Source: Manis javanica (Eukaryota; Chordata; Mammalia; Pholidota; Manidae). From it: DNA of 64,000 nucleotides. The DNA lies in NCBI RefSeq assembly GCF_040802235.1, contig NC_133166.1, positions 4,898,001-4,962,000 on the forward strand. Direction: 5' to 3'. Shown in pieces: positions 24,901-38,611 of the stretch. The position numbers and the translations under genes were made by a program. How positions within the stretch are numbered: the stretch's first letter is position 1; every line of letters begins with the position of its first letter. Under the pieces are notes generated by a model. The model saw only the letters and a list, made by a program, of their open reading frames with translations, made no database searches and was not told where the DNA came from.

Positions 24901-27900
24901 AAAATGAGTAAAAATTAAGCTTAACTTGATAAATTGGTATGATATATTGTAAATTTAGATCATTGTAGTTTACAGAGATTATTAGTTTGTTGGAAACATT
25001 TCTAGTTTTCTAGTACAAACAATTAGAATGTGTTGTACACATTATTTTTCAGTCCCCTTTTGTTTCCCACTCAGTGATATACTGTGAGCATTTTATGCAA
25101 TATTCTCCTAAAGCATTATTTCAGGACCAGTCTTATATGTTTCTCATTTGCTATGATTTGGAAGAGGTAAAAAATGAAATTTCCTGTTTTTCAATTCTTC
25201 CTAAGCAATTTCAGGGAGTGAAATGCTGAACTGAATGGATAAAAAACTCATGATCTTGTAAATTTCATTAAGTGAATGTAACAAATGTCAAACTTCAAAG
25301 TGGACAAATTCAAAGAAGACAGTAATCATGCTAATATAAATATATAAAGGAACAATCATTTGTCATGTAGGAAAGGAGTGTTGGAATTATTTTTAATAAC
25401 TCTCAGAACATGTCAACCCTAGGTGCTTCTACAACTGAAAAAAAGAAAAACAAAAAGCTAACAAAATCTTAGCATTAATGAAAAAGTTTCTGAAAATGAA
25501 TGAAAACACTGCAGTGCTACTTCTATAAAACTAGTGTGCATTTGAGCTGCATTCAGTATCTGGGCTGCGTTACCTTAATACAACTGTAAAGAAGAAACAG
25601 AGTCCAAATAAAAGAAACCAAAACATTAAAGAAGATAAAACTACATTCACATGAGAACCAACTCAAAGGATTATAAACTTTCAAATGGGCATGATGAAAG
25701 CTAAGGAGTCTTATACACAAAGTCTAAAATACAATGTAATCTGGAAAAGTTAAATATCTTTCATCAAATCTCAGAATACTAGAACTGAGGAAAACCGTGA
25801 AAAGAGAAAAATACAGTTTGGAGACCAAAATAAATACCAACTTAAAGGAGAGCAATGAGGCATAACAAAAAAGTGACATTGGTCAAATATGTGAACAACT
25901 GCAAGATTTTAGATTAAATCATGTGTTGAAGGAAAGTTGGCAATGTTTGCAGTCCAGCAGAGGCCTCGTGAGACAGCTTTGTAGAAAGTACGCACAGTCC
26001 TCTTCCCAGAACTAGAGCTACACATGGGCCGAATGGTTTGCTCTTCTAGACAATTATGCTTTTAGGCAAGTACATTTTTTTGTGCGAAGACATTTCTCAC
26101 CAACTCACTGCACAGGGACAGTACCTTGCATATAATATTTTTCCATTATATTTATTAATGACTGGTGAAGATGATATATAGCTTGCACATGGAGTGTTCA
26201 ATAATGCTGACTAGCTCATAGGCATTCTGCCATCCTTAGTGAGACATACAGTAGGCCATTTTGGGGGATTTTAATTTGGCATTTGTTGTTAAGTGTAGAC
26301 CTTAAAGAAATGTGAGCAGGTCCCACAACTTTGAAGAAATAATTATTGCCTTTAAAGCAGTATGATTATCTTTCAGTAAACTATTCCTCACTCACCATTT
26401 GGCTAATCAATTGTCCTTAGCCTTGAGATTTAAGAAGGATTCAAGTTCTAATGAGACTTTGAACATCACTGAATGGTTACAGTAGTCAAACTGCCTAGTC
26501 ATAAGCATAAAACATTTAATAATCCTCAGCAATCCCATTACCTTTGTGGTTCTGGAGTCTGCAATATCTGTCTGATTTTAAAAGAAAAAAAAATATCTCT
26601 TCTAACAAAACCCATAATGGAACTGACAAGATGGTGAATGTGGAGGCCAATATAAATAATATTTACAAGTGAACAAGTTAATAACAGGTTTATAGACAGT
26701 CAAAATAAAAGCATTTGGAAAATATGGAATAAATCTTATTTATCAACATATAACATTAAATACCAGCTCAATACTATTATTTTTGCAATATCCTAAAGAA
26801 TAAAAGTTCTATGAAAATTTCTGACTCAGTGTGACACATTAAATGTTCACAAATCACAACATGATATAATTTTCTAGTTAAAGATATTAATTTAGAAGAT
26901 AAAATAATCACTAATTTTACTTTTAATATCTAATATTACTCAATAATTAACAGTATCAAAACAAAACAAATAGACTTTTAATTCTACTTGCAAATATAAA
27001 GTTCTTAAAAATATTCAAACATCATGTTTTGAACAGTGTCAGGCTGCTGAATATAAAGAATTTACCTTTTTTTATTTTCTTGAGCATTTTGGCACTCTCC
27101 CATTCTTAATAATTCTCTATGCAACTGCAGTCGTTCCATTTCTGTAATTCTCAAGAGATCATCACGTGACTGCAACTCACTTTTCACCTCTGAGAGTCCT
27201 GCTTCCATGGCCTAAATAAAAATATCAAAAATTTTCAATGCTTATATTTGGATATCATGATGCATATGATACATTAAAAAATATTTTACATCTGTGAACC
27301 AGCCTGATTTCAAATGAGCTGATATTTAGTCCTTACTTATGTTTAGGCTCTGTCTTACAGAATTTAATTCCTTCATTCATTTATTCAACATTTACTGAAC
27401 TCTTATGAGTTCAGCACTGACGATACAGATACTGATTTGGTTCTCAGTGAGCTTACAGTCTAGTGATAAAGACAAAGAATAACTAATCACACAATATGGT
27501 TACACTGTATATAAATTTGAAAGCAGAAAACATAAAAGTATGAATAAAACATCAATGCATAAAATTTGGATGAATGCAAATAATTCCCAATTTAAACAAG
27601 ATAACAGCCCCCCACCACCAAAATAAAGAATTTCAAAGCTGGCCAACAAGGTAAATTGTAAACCATGGTAAATGGTTCCACTATTGCCCAAGAGTAGCCC
27701 TACTTTAGCTGGTAACTAGAAATAGCAGCAATCCTGTGAGTCTCATGTTTTATTTTCTTCATAAGAAAAGCTTAAGCACATTTAAAAGCTGTTGGGAAGG
27801 ATCCAGTTAGGAGAGAAAAGGTGTTAATAGTAACGGTGTCACATTCCTGAGAAGGTAGGTGGGATGGGTCCCAAAGCACAAGTGGAAGAATTGCCTGAAA

Positions 27901-30900
27901 GCAAGAGAGACCCTCTGCTATTGCAATAGGAAAGGAAGGAAGGAAGATGGAACGTAGGCAAGTATACGCATTTGCATATGGAGAGTTAAGACATTGGCAA
28001 TATGATAGACAGGTTTCTGTTTTCCTTGTGAAGTAAAATGGCAACATCAGTGGAAGGAGAAGGGGAGGTGGTGGTAGTGGAGTGATTTTGCAGAGTGGAG
28101 GTTTCAACTACCTGCAGTGGGACCGGAGAAGTTTGCTGACTGGAGTAACAGAGTTAGGAGTCCCGGCCGTGCTGAGTACTCATTTGAAGTTTGGGACCAT
28201 GACCTGTTAAGCCATTTTCTCCAGCAGTACTTGGAGGTTCTCAGAGGAATGGCAAAGTCCTTCCCTATCATCAGGTCTCTTTAACTCAATTATTCAGGGA
28301 AACTAGTATTTGTAAAGTGTACCTGACCCAAGCCATCCTATCCATTGCCATTTTTATAGTTGAGGAAATTGAGGGCCAGACTTGATCCAAAGTTACACAG
28401 CACATAAGTGGCAGATTTTGGAGCAGAAAATTCCAGATCTTTTGTCTGCTCGCCTAATTAGAACATGCAAGATGCAAAAATAATGTGCTTCATGTAAAAT
28501 AAGTGAAACAGACCTGTAGTTTATTGGTAAATACAGGGTGGGATGTTCTAAGGGCATAAGTTTCTGCAGGCTAATGAAGGCTATAAAAAACACTATAGAT
28601 TTTTAAAAATCATTTGATAATTCCTTACATCAACAGATTTATTCAAATATAACCTACATACCATGGGATTAACCCATTTAAAGCATACAATTCAGCGGAT
28701 TTTAATTTATTCATGAAGTCATGCAAGTATCACCACTATCTAACTCCAGACATTTCATCACTCCCAAAATAACCCCAACACCCGTTAGCAATCATTCCCC
28801 GTTGTCCCTCCTCCCAGCCCCTGGCAGCCACTTCTGTTTCTATGGAATTGCCCACACTGGGCATTTCATACTTATGGAATCATACAATATATGGCCTTTT
28901 GTGACCGGCTTCTTTCACTTAGCATAATGCTTTCAAGGTTCATGCTCATGTATCAGCACTTCATTCCTTTTTTATTGATGAATAATATTTAATTGTATGG
29001 ATAAACCACATTCTGCTTATTTATTCATCAGCTGATAGACATTTGGATGTTTCTTCTTTTTGGCTATTATGAACAATATTGCTATGAAATTTCATGTACA
29101 AGCTTTTATGTGGACATATGCTTTCTTATTAATTCCTACCCCAAAATTCACAAAACCTAAAAAAATGACTGTGTAGACAATATAGGACATACAAGTTCCC
29201 AAACTTTTTTTTACGAAAACCTTAAACATTTATTATTTTCCAGGAGATCTAGTGACCTGGGTTCAGTGAAGAACCTAATTGCAGAAGTTCCTGGCTGACT
29301 GGGAAGTAAGTATAACAATATATTCAAATAGGTGATTTAATTTTTTGGATAAAGATTTGTTTGGTTAAAGTCCCTCTTTCAAGGGACTTTTCAGATGAGA
29401 TTAAAATTTCAAAATAAAAGAAAATTGAAACAAGAGATAAGCAAATAGAAAGCAAATTAATTTGATGTGAATGTCATCCAGACTTTGCCCAGCCAAAGGG
29501 GACCCTAACCGGGCTCCCTATCCGCACATTTGCCCCCAGGGAGCAATCTAATACGTAGGAAGGTAGGACTACCTTCACTTGTGGGAGAGGGGCAGGTTAG
29601 TGAATTATAGGGTCACTGTAGGCTAGAGTTAACTGAGGTTATGCAAAATATGGTAATAGTCTATTTGTTTACTGTTATTAGAAAATAATGCCCAGCAGGG
29701 TGACACTTGTAGATGTTATTAAGGGGAAAACTTATTTGTTATCTAGCTACACAGGTATTTATATTAAAATGGAAACTTTTCCTAATACAAATCAATAATG
29801 ATGATTTGATCCATTTTTATAACATGTATGAATAGGCAAACTTTTATATTATAATTGACAGCATTATGTAAATTATATAAAAGTAAAAGAGGCTTTGTTG
29901 ATATTGATAAATGGTGGGTTGTTTTTTGACTTATGCAATATCCCTTTGAATTCAATGTTAGTAACACTGAGTTGACATAAGAAGTGGTGAATTTATTTAA
30001 TTTAGATGAAGTTTTAAAATTGGCATGCTTTTGCATAAAAGTTAAATCAATTACTTGTCAATGTGGATGCAAATTTTCAGGAAGATGATTCTCTGGTACT
30101 TGATGTAGTTACTGGAACATTTTTAAGTTTGTTCATAACAACTTAGGTATGTAAATCTACTTTTTTTAATTGTAAATTTTATGAAATCTAAATACAGGTA
30201 ATCAAGTAATTTTAGTGACTACTTAGCATCTAAATTGAGATTTGTTGTAAGTGTAAACTTCACACCAGATTTTGAAGACTTATATAAAAAGAAATGTAGA
30301 TATCTCACTAATTTTTTACATCAGTCACATGTTGAAATGATAATACCTGGGATATATGTTGTATTGAGTAAAATATATTACTATTACGTATGAATTTCTC
30401 CCATTTATTGCTTCTTTTAATGTGACTAGTAGGAAATTTTAAATTAGATTTGTGGCTCATATATTTCTATTGAACGTTGTTGCTCCAGTACCTTAAGGTA
30501 CATTAACAAGCAAACAAAAAAGGTCAGGTTTTTCGGCATAAATGTTAGAAAAATGCAGAACAATTAATTTTTGTCATTAACCTTTAATGGGAAATACTGC
30601 ACATTCAAAAAATGGGAGTGTAGGGCAGCATAGTAAATAAATATATGCAATGGAATATGTATACTGCACATTTCAAGGTTGTAGAAAGACAAGTGAGAAG
30701 ATGTGATTCATGTGGAAATTCAGGGATGCATCTGGCATTAAAGTGTGTTGTAAACTAAAGAGAAATTTATATGCAATAAGTGACAGTCATTCAAATTGAA
30801 ACGGTTGTCTTTTTAAATTCACGTGCAAGATGTGGAACACTGTCATGACGGTTTTGCGAAAAGAGAAGAGAAACTTCTCTCTAAATACATGCACTGCTTA

Positions 30901-33900
30901 CAGTGATTATTTACATCTAATTATTCCCATTTGGTAAAATGTAAATTTTGTAAAACAAGTTAAGGCCCATCTGTTTAGTTAGAAATTTGCCTAATGGTTT
31001 ATTGAGAGAAGCAATGATTTAAAAACTTCAAATCAGCTACCAAATAATAAATAATTGATATCTACTAATGCAAAAAAGAATGAAACAAGTAAAATTTGGA
31101 AATAAAATAGGGAAAAAGCTAAAGAAAAGCATTATTTTTAGCATTTTTCCCTAAATGCATCAAAAATAGTGTTTTCCTGGGAGTAGAAATCTTATCTTTT
31201 TGACAGCTCTAAGTTTTTTAACCAAATAACTTCTTAAAAACCTTTTCATTAGAACTATAACATATTTATGAGTGTATGTGTGTGAAACATATTTCAGAAT
31301 AATTTGGTATGTTTTTTAACACATGCAACTCCTTTGTAAAATATAAAACAGAGATGCTTCATCTAAATTGAATAATGTTCATAGACCCAAGAATAATTAA
31401 ATTTTTAATGAACAAAACTTTGTAAAAATGACTGGTAAATTTTCTCATAGAAATTGGTGGATAAAAAATAACTAACATTAAAATCAATTATTAACTATGG
31501 AACCACCATAAGGTAGAGTTAGAGAATTATTAGTGAAGAATATGAGAAAAAATTACATTTCAAAATTTAAAGCAAGGTTTTGAACCACAGCACTTTTTAC
31601 ATTTTGGTGTGGAACATTCTTCATTGGGAGGGGTTGTCTCGTGCACTGCAGGACACTTAGCAGCAACCCTGGCCTCTGCCTTCCAAGTGCCAATAACACC
31701 TTTTCCCTCTGTAGTGACAACCAAAAATGGACCCAGTTCCTGTCAAGTGTCACCTGGAAACAAATCACCCCAGTAGGAAACCACCGATTCAAAGAAATGT
31801 CATAACGATTAGGCAATTGAGACTGTTATTTTATAACCTTTGGTATAAATATCAACAAAAAATATTTCATAATTATGTCAACTTCTATGAGTAAGAGTAA
31901 CTGGGTTTTTATTTTATTAGTATATGTTCAGGAACATTAATAAATTAAGTACATTAATACATTGATACATAAGGAAAAGTCAAAATGGGTAATATGAACA
32001 TTCCTTAGCCCAAACAATTTACAGAGCCTTCTCAGGAATGCATATAAGCCCCTGGAAGTGTCTAGAGATCATGGTGGGGATGATCATATCCAGCTGCACG
32101 TGGGGCAGGAGGATAAGTCGGTTAAATGGCGTTACTAAAGGACAATCAATGTCTCTTTGGCCGTCAGGTGGTTCAGAGTCCTCTACCTTCCTGCTACACA
32201 CTCACATTCCCAGGTTGCATTTCTTCTTGTCAGCAGGAGTGTGTCAGTGCAAGAAGCAGGGGTTTAAGGCATTTACTTGGAGAGGAGGTAAAGACTGTAA
32301 TCTGAACTGGGAATGTTACTGTTACACTCATCCTCTATTTGTAACATTCTTTTTTTAACAAGATTCTCTAACTTCTGAGAAGGAGAAAGGTGGGGTCAAT
32401 CAAGGAAAGCATTACAGAGAAAGTCAGTCATGCTGCCAGGAAAAGGGAACAGAGAAAGAGAAATCTATTCAACCAGTAAGCCAAAGAGCCCAAAGCTGAC
32501 CTCAGCCTATAAAAAAGGATGTTCTTGGATGCTGTTAATAGGTCCAAACAGAATTCTTGTTGGGGAGATTATAAGGAACTGATGTTAGTGGAGAAGTGGA
32601 ACCTCACTGAAGGATAGAACCAAGACTTCATAACTGGACTCACTAATGAAATATGTTCCAGGCAAATGAAAGAGAACATAACAATATAGGTCTGAACAGA
32701 AAACACATTTCTAGAGACCAGGGCCAAGAAAACCTCACGAAGGGACAAAGAGAGCTCCTCAGTTTATTCAGGATGACCTGAAGTCCAGGGGAGAATATTA
32801 GGGAAGTACCCAGAAAAATAATCTCCTTATTTATTGATTGTGTTCCTGGTTCAGATGCTGGCAGGACAGACAGCTGCAGAATGTCTTTAAATCAGGGCTA
32901 GGGGCATGGCCAGTGGTCCCATACCCGGGAGAAGAATGGGAAGCAGCTCCTGAGAGGGACAAAATCCCATCAGCACCAGCAGTCTTGCAAACCCAGCTCG
33001 GACGGGACCAGGAAGGCTGGCTGGCAAGCTAAGTGTTAGAAGCCACATGGACAACCTCTAAAGTGGAAGAGTGAGGGCTGATCTCATTTATCTTATAGCA
33101 AAGCTAGAGGAAACATCACCACCACCTTTTCCATTTCTAGAGATGTATGGCTTCCTCGAGTTATCACATTGCTGAACCCCTAATGCTGTCCTGGCTCTCT
33201 GATGCAGGATTCTTGTGAGTCAAAGAGGCATAAGGTCAGAGAGAATGGTTTTTAAGCATAGACGTCTACAAGTGACTGACGTTATACTGCGCTGGTAATA
33301 CATATCATCATACGGTGGCAGAGCCAAAGTTCACTCTCATGGAGTAAAGTACCTGTGGGATTACTGAATTTACTCCTCAAGTGAGAATTACTTACTCAGA
33401 GGTAATATGAACCAAATTTCCACATGTAATAGAAAATAAGCTTTCTAATCCTTACACCTGTTGAATCAGCATTTATATAACTGTTTTGCAGTAACAGTTG
33501 AACAATAAATAAATCATCACCTGGCACTGTCTTTGGTACATTTTCAGTTCTTTTAAGAGCTTCTGATTTTCATCTTGTAGCTTATTCCTGCTTAATGCTA
33601 TTCCACTCACAGCTGATTTTAATTTTTCAATAATGAACTCATCTCTTTCATTTTCAAAACTGTGATCTGGTTCATGAATCAGCTGAGGAGTTTCAGAGCC
33701 GCTGTCTTCTGTGCACTGTTTCTTACCATTTAGTTGAGTATGGTAACTTTGTGCCTGTTTCTGAGAAATATGAAGACCATGTCAATAAAGTGGAGAATAT
33801 CATATTTAAGCTTATGTAAAGTTCAAGCATGACAGAAAAGACTTAGGAGAAACATCTTTAAATATCTTATTAGATAATGAAGCTTTGCCCTTTGTAATTC

Positions 33901-36900
33901 AGTCTTGTGTTTATTCTAAAACCTCAGTTTCAGATGGCATAAAGAGAAAATAATATCTGTATAGCCTCAGAGCAGAGATGTAGAGTAGGGTAGGGGGCTG
34001 GGCATAGGGAAATCTTACTAAGCAAGAAGGAAAATTTAGAAGCTATAAAAAGAGCAAAATTATGGATTCAATTACACAAAGGTTGAAAATGTCTCTATGA
34101 CCAAAAATAAACAAACAAAATCAAACAAAAAGCAGTTGGATTGTAGGAAAAGTTGTGAATACATATAACAAGGGTTAATAATTCCTAATGAACACAAACT
34201 TCTGCACATCAGTAAGAAAAAGAGAACCAACACAAAAGAAAAATGAGCAAAGTTTTTAAACAGGCAATTCACAGAAGAGGAAATGAAAGAAGCTAAGAAG
34301 CATATGAAGAGGTGTTCAAGCTTATAAATAGTCAGAGAATCGCAAAATCAAGCCAAAATCAAAAGACTGGTGAGACTTTCACCAAGCTGGGGAGAATATG
34401 GGCACTCCCATGGCCTGTTCATGAATTGTAAATTACTATAACCTTTTGGGAAGTAATCTGCTAGTATTCATTAAAAATTTGAACATACCCTTTGGCTCAA
34501 CAATCATTTCTAGGATTTTTATATAACAAAAGGAAAATACTAGTATTTGAAGATACATGTATTCAAGGCTATTTGCTACAATATTGTAAGAGCAAAAAAC
34601 TGGAAGCAACCTGAATGTTCATCAATAAGGAAATGATTGAAATAATTATGGCATGTCTACTATATACTATATCATATATTTGGTATATAAGCCATATACT
34701 ATGAAATATTATATAGAATTAAGTAGAACTTTATGCAGTGACCTGAAAAGATATCCATGGCTTGTTATTATTTTAAAATCTTAAAAAGAAAAAATATACA
34801 ACTTCCACACAAACACGTATTTTACATGTTTGTATAAAGAAAAAGTACGGGAAGATAAACACTTGTTAACACTGTTTAAATTAAATGGGTAAGAATGGAG
34901 TAGAGGATGAAGTTATTAATTTTACATTAGATCATTTTGTATTGATGAATTCAGAGAACATATGTAACTTGTATAATAAGTGACTTAAAGAATGACAAAT
35001 AAGAATATCAAACAAAAGCCATAGCTTCTCACTGACTTTAATGAAAATTCCAAACTCACACCTTTAGGCTTTATAATCAGTATCCAACTTGCCAGGCTTG
35101 CCGTCTACCATTCCCCACTCCAGCCATTGGGCCCATTTTCCATTCCCAGAATTTGCCTTTTTCTTCCTTCCCTCGTGATCTTGCTCATGCTACCACCTAG
35201 AATACATTTTCAAAATATGTGGGTCCAGGCCCAGTCCCAACCCTGCTGGAGGACAGTTTTTCATTATCTCAGCCCCAATTTTTCTCTTACTCCTCGGCAT
35301 TCTAGAAGGATCTGGACCCTTTCCATTTACTTGTCAATTATCTGTAAATATGTACATGTACTATCTCTGCATCTGAGCTGTCAGGTTCTTGAGGGCAGGG
35401 ACCAAACAATCTTAGGCTTTCTAAGGGGCCTTCCCACCGGCATGCGAAAACATGTTATTTAGACATAATTACAATGGACACTTTTAAGAGTACCATCCTT
35501 TGAGACATGTAGAATAAATGTACCATGATAGATATTTCATACACTTTTGACTTTACCCAGTGCTGGACCTACTCTGGTTATATTTTCCTTAGTTGGCATT
35601 TCTACCTGTAAAAAGATTACATGTTGAAATGGCAAAGATACTAAAATTTAACCTCTAATTTCTTCTAATTTAGAGGATAGTATTAGATAATGTACCTGAA
35701 ATTGTTTACACTTCTCAGATAATAATTTTTGTTGAGCATCTGAAGAAACCAGATGAGTCTGATATAGTATCTCTTGCTTGTCCCATTCTCTGGAGTTCAC
35801 TCTAAATTCCTTAAAAAAAAGTGAAGGGACAAACATAAACTGAAGAAAAGTATTCATTTTAAACTATAATGAATAGGGGCTTCTTTCATTTGTTCATCTT
35901 CATTCTGAGAAAAAAAAAAACTACATACTCTCTTTCCCCATTAGGAAAACAAATTAAGCATCAAATCCAAGGATTTATTACTAAATGTAGTTTCTAATTT
36001 TTGCTAGTAAATGTGGAATTTGTGACTTAATCCTTATATTAAAAAAATAATCATTTTGTGTATTCACAGCATATTTTTATTTTCTAAAGTGTTCCATTAT
36101 AGGATGTTTTTAAATAAGAAAAAAATAATTGAATACTTATTCAATGGGAGTTATCTAGACTAAACTGCATTATCTTGAACATTAAATATTTTGTCAAAGA
36201 TGTAAAAAGTTTCTCTGATAACAAATGCTGATTACTAAGAAGGGAGTTTCAAACAGCTTTTCACATCAACCAGTAATTCTTTTCTATTTCCTGAAGCTGA
36301 CACCCTAAGTTATTTCCCTTCTTTCATTCGCTACACTCAGTCACCAAACCTGTTCCGTTGTTTGTTGGGGGGCTGGAGCTTGGACTGATTAGTGACTTTG
36401 TCCCCTTGTGGCTTTCACAGCTACTAAGTGAAGACAAGATTAACATATTCTTGGGAACAGAATAACCGTCTCAGGCCTCACTGAGGCAGTGCCAGCTGGG
36501 TTAACCAGGGGAAGAAGTAGAGGAAACAGCTTGATACCACATGCTCAGTGCTTCAAGTTTTTGCTCAAGTTTTGTATTGACGGAGCATGAGTGTTCACAA
36601 TTTCACCCAAGGAAAAGATATGGCCAAAGAAAACTCCACTGCTTCTTAGTTTTGCCTAGAGCTAACCATTATATCTTATCTTTCTGTCCAGGCTGTAAGC
36701 AACGACTATGTATTTCATTACTTTTGTATCATTCACAGAGCCTAACAAAGTACAGGCACCACGCTGTGACATGAATGTACAGACAAAAGCATGCTATTAA
36801 TATTTCTTAGAATTTATATATTTCTCACTAAACTTTGCAAAGAAAACAAACAACATGGCTGGAAGTAAACTCTGTAGCTACTGAGTCCATGACCATATAT

Positions 36901-38548
36901 TATTTCATATAGATACATGGCATGAATGTATTGATGTTTCCAAGCATCAATTCAATAATTTTTATTAAGCACCTAGTGTCCACATGCTGCTGTGAAGAGA
37001 AAAGAATTTGGAAATATTTCATGATTAAAAGAAACAGATTTTTGAAAGAAAAAAATCAAGAAATATATAACAAAGTAGGGAAATGCACATGTAAGCAAAT
37101 AATTTTAAGTACAATAATAGTGACACATAAAAGCCCTGTAGAGAATGTCATGATGATCTTAGCCATCTTCAGTAATATGTCAAGTTGGAAAGTGATTTGC
37201 ACTGTTTTGAAGATAGCTGAAATGACTGGATTGCCTATGCTGGAAAATACACTAATTTAGAGAAGGAAAGCTACATCTTGCTCAAAATGAGAAAACATGG
37301 CATTTCATAGTTTCTACAGAGAAATGATTTTGACAGACATTTGGGGAAATTTGCAATTTATAAATCCACAAGTCCCAAAACAATCAGTAAAGGCAGGCTA
37401 TAAATTAGGTTTCTATAGTAATTAAAGGTGACCTGAAATTGAATGGTAGTAACAAGATTGGAGAAATATGGGTAGGCCCCCTCTTAAATATATAATAATA
37501 CGTTATGATGAATAAACTACATTTATTAAGATAAATAAAAGTAGTTCAATTAAAGTTATTGACTGATTCTGACATTCAGGAATTCAAAATTAGGTACATG
37601 AAAACAGGGTCTTTTGTAATACTAACAAATTTACAAAAAACTAAGCTCTAGCACAGAATAGGTAATGTTTCAAATCAATATAATGTAGATTTTAAAATGT
37701 TTTTTTAATTTAGAAAGTGGTTTTTAGAGTCAAAAGTCGAAGTGGGGGCCAGGTTGATTTATACAGTTCATATCTTTGAGATAAGACTAATATTTAGTAT
37801 TACCAACCCAACAATCTCAGTCTTGACAATAAACATCTCTCAGCATACTTTTAGGAGGCGGCAGGGGCATTAACCTCAATTCCTTACAAATTCTACAACA
37901 GGTAGAAATGAGGCCAAGAATGAAGCTAAGCAAGACTAGAAATATGTGTCACAGACATATCAGCTGGTGTACGTTAACAGTCCTGGCTTTCTTGGTCTTA
38001 CAGATATACTGGTTTCAAGATGAGCAAGCTAGCACAGTTTATCCAGTAGCTATGGAGCATACACAGACCTAGAGAGCTTTATAAAGGTTTTTGTAGAGAT
38101 GGGAGGTATCTGCTGATTCAGAGAGTCTATAGACTTGCCCAAACCTCCAGAGTAAGTTCCCCATGACTGGAAAAGCTTTTCTGGTCTTGAAGGCTGAGAG
38201 TAGGTTAGGGTCATTAAAATTAGGATTTCTAGGGGAAGCCACATGATTAGATTTTTAAATCCTTCTACTAAATATACAGGGATGGAACTAATTGCTTTTT
38301 TGTCAATTGTTGTATGTCAGGTTTTCTACAAACCTCCACCTGTAAAATAGTTTAAACATTATGAAAATTTTCATAATTACATAAAAGTAGAGTTAAAAAA
38401 AACCCATGTACCCTTCACCCAATTTAACTACCATCGACCTAGTCCATCTTTATTTCATCTCTCTCTCCACCTTTTTTTGTTGCAGTATTTTTAAGGCAAC
38501 TTCTAGACCTCATGTATTTTCACCCCCAAATGCTTCAGTGTGCATCTA

Positions 38549-38611
<63 letters not shown>

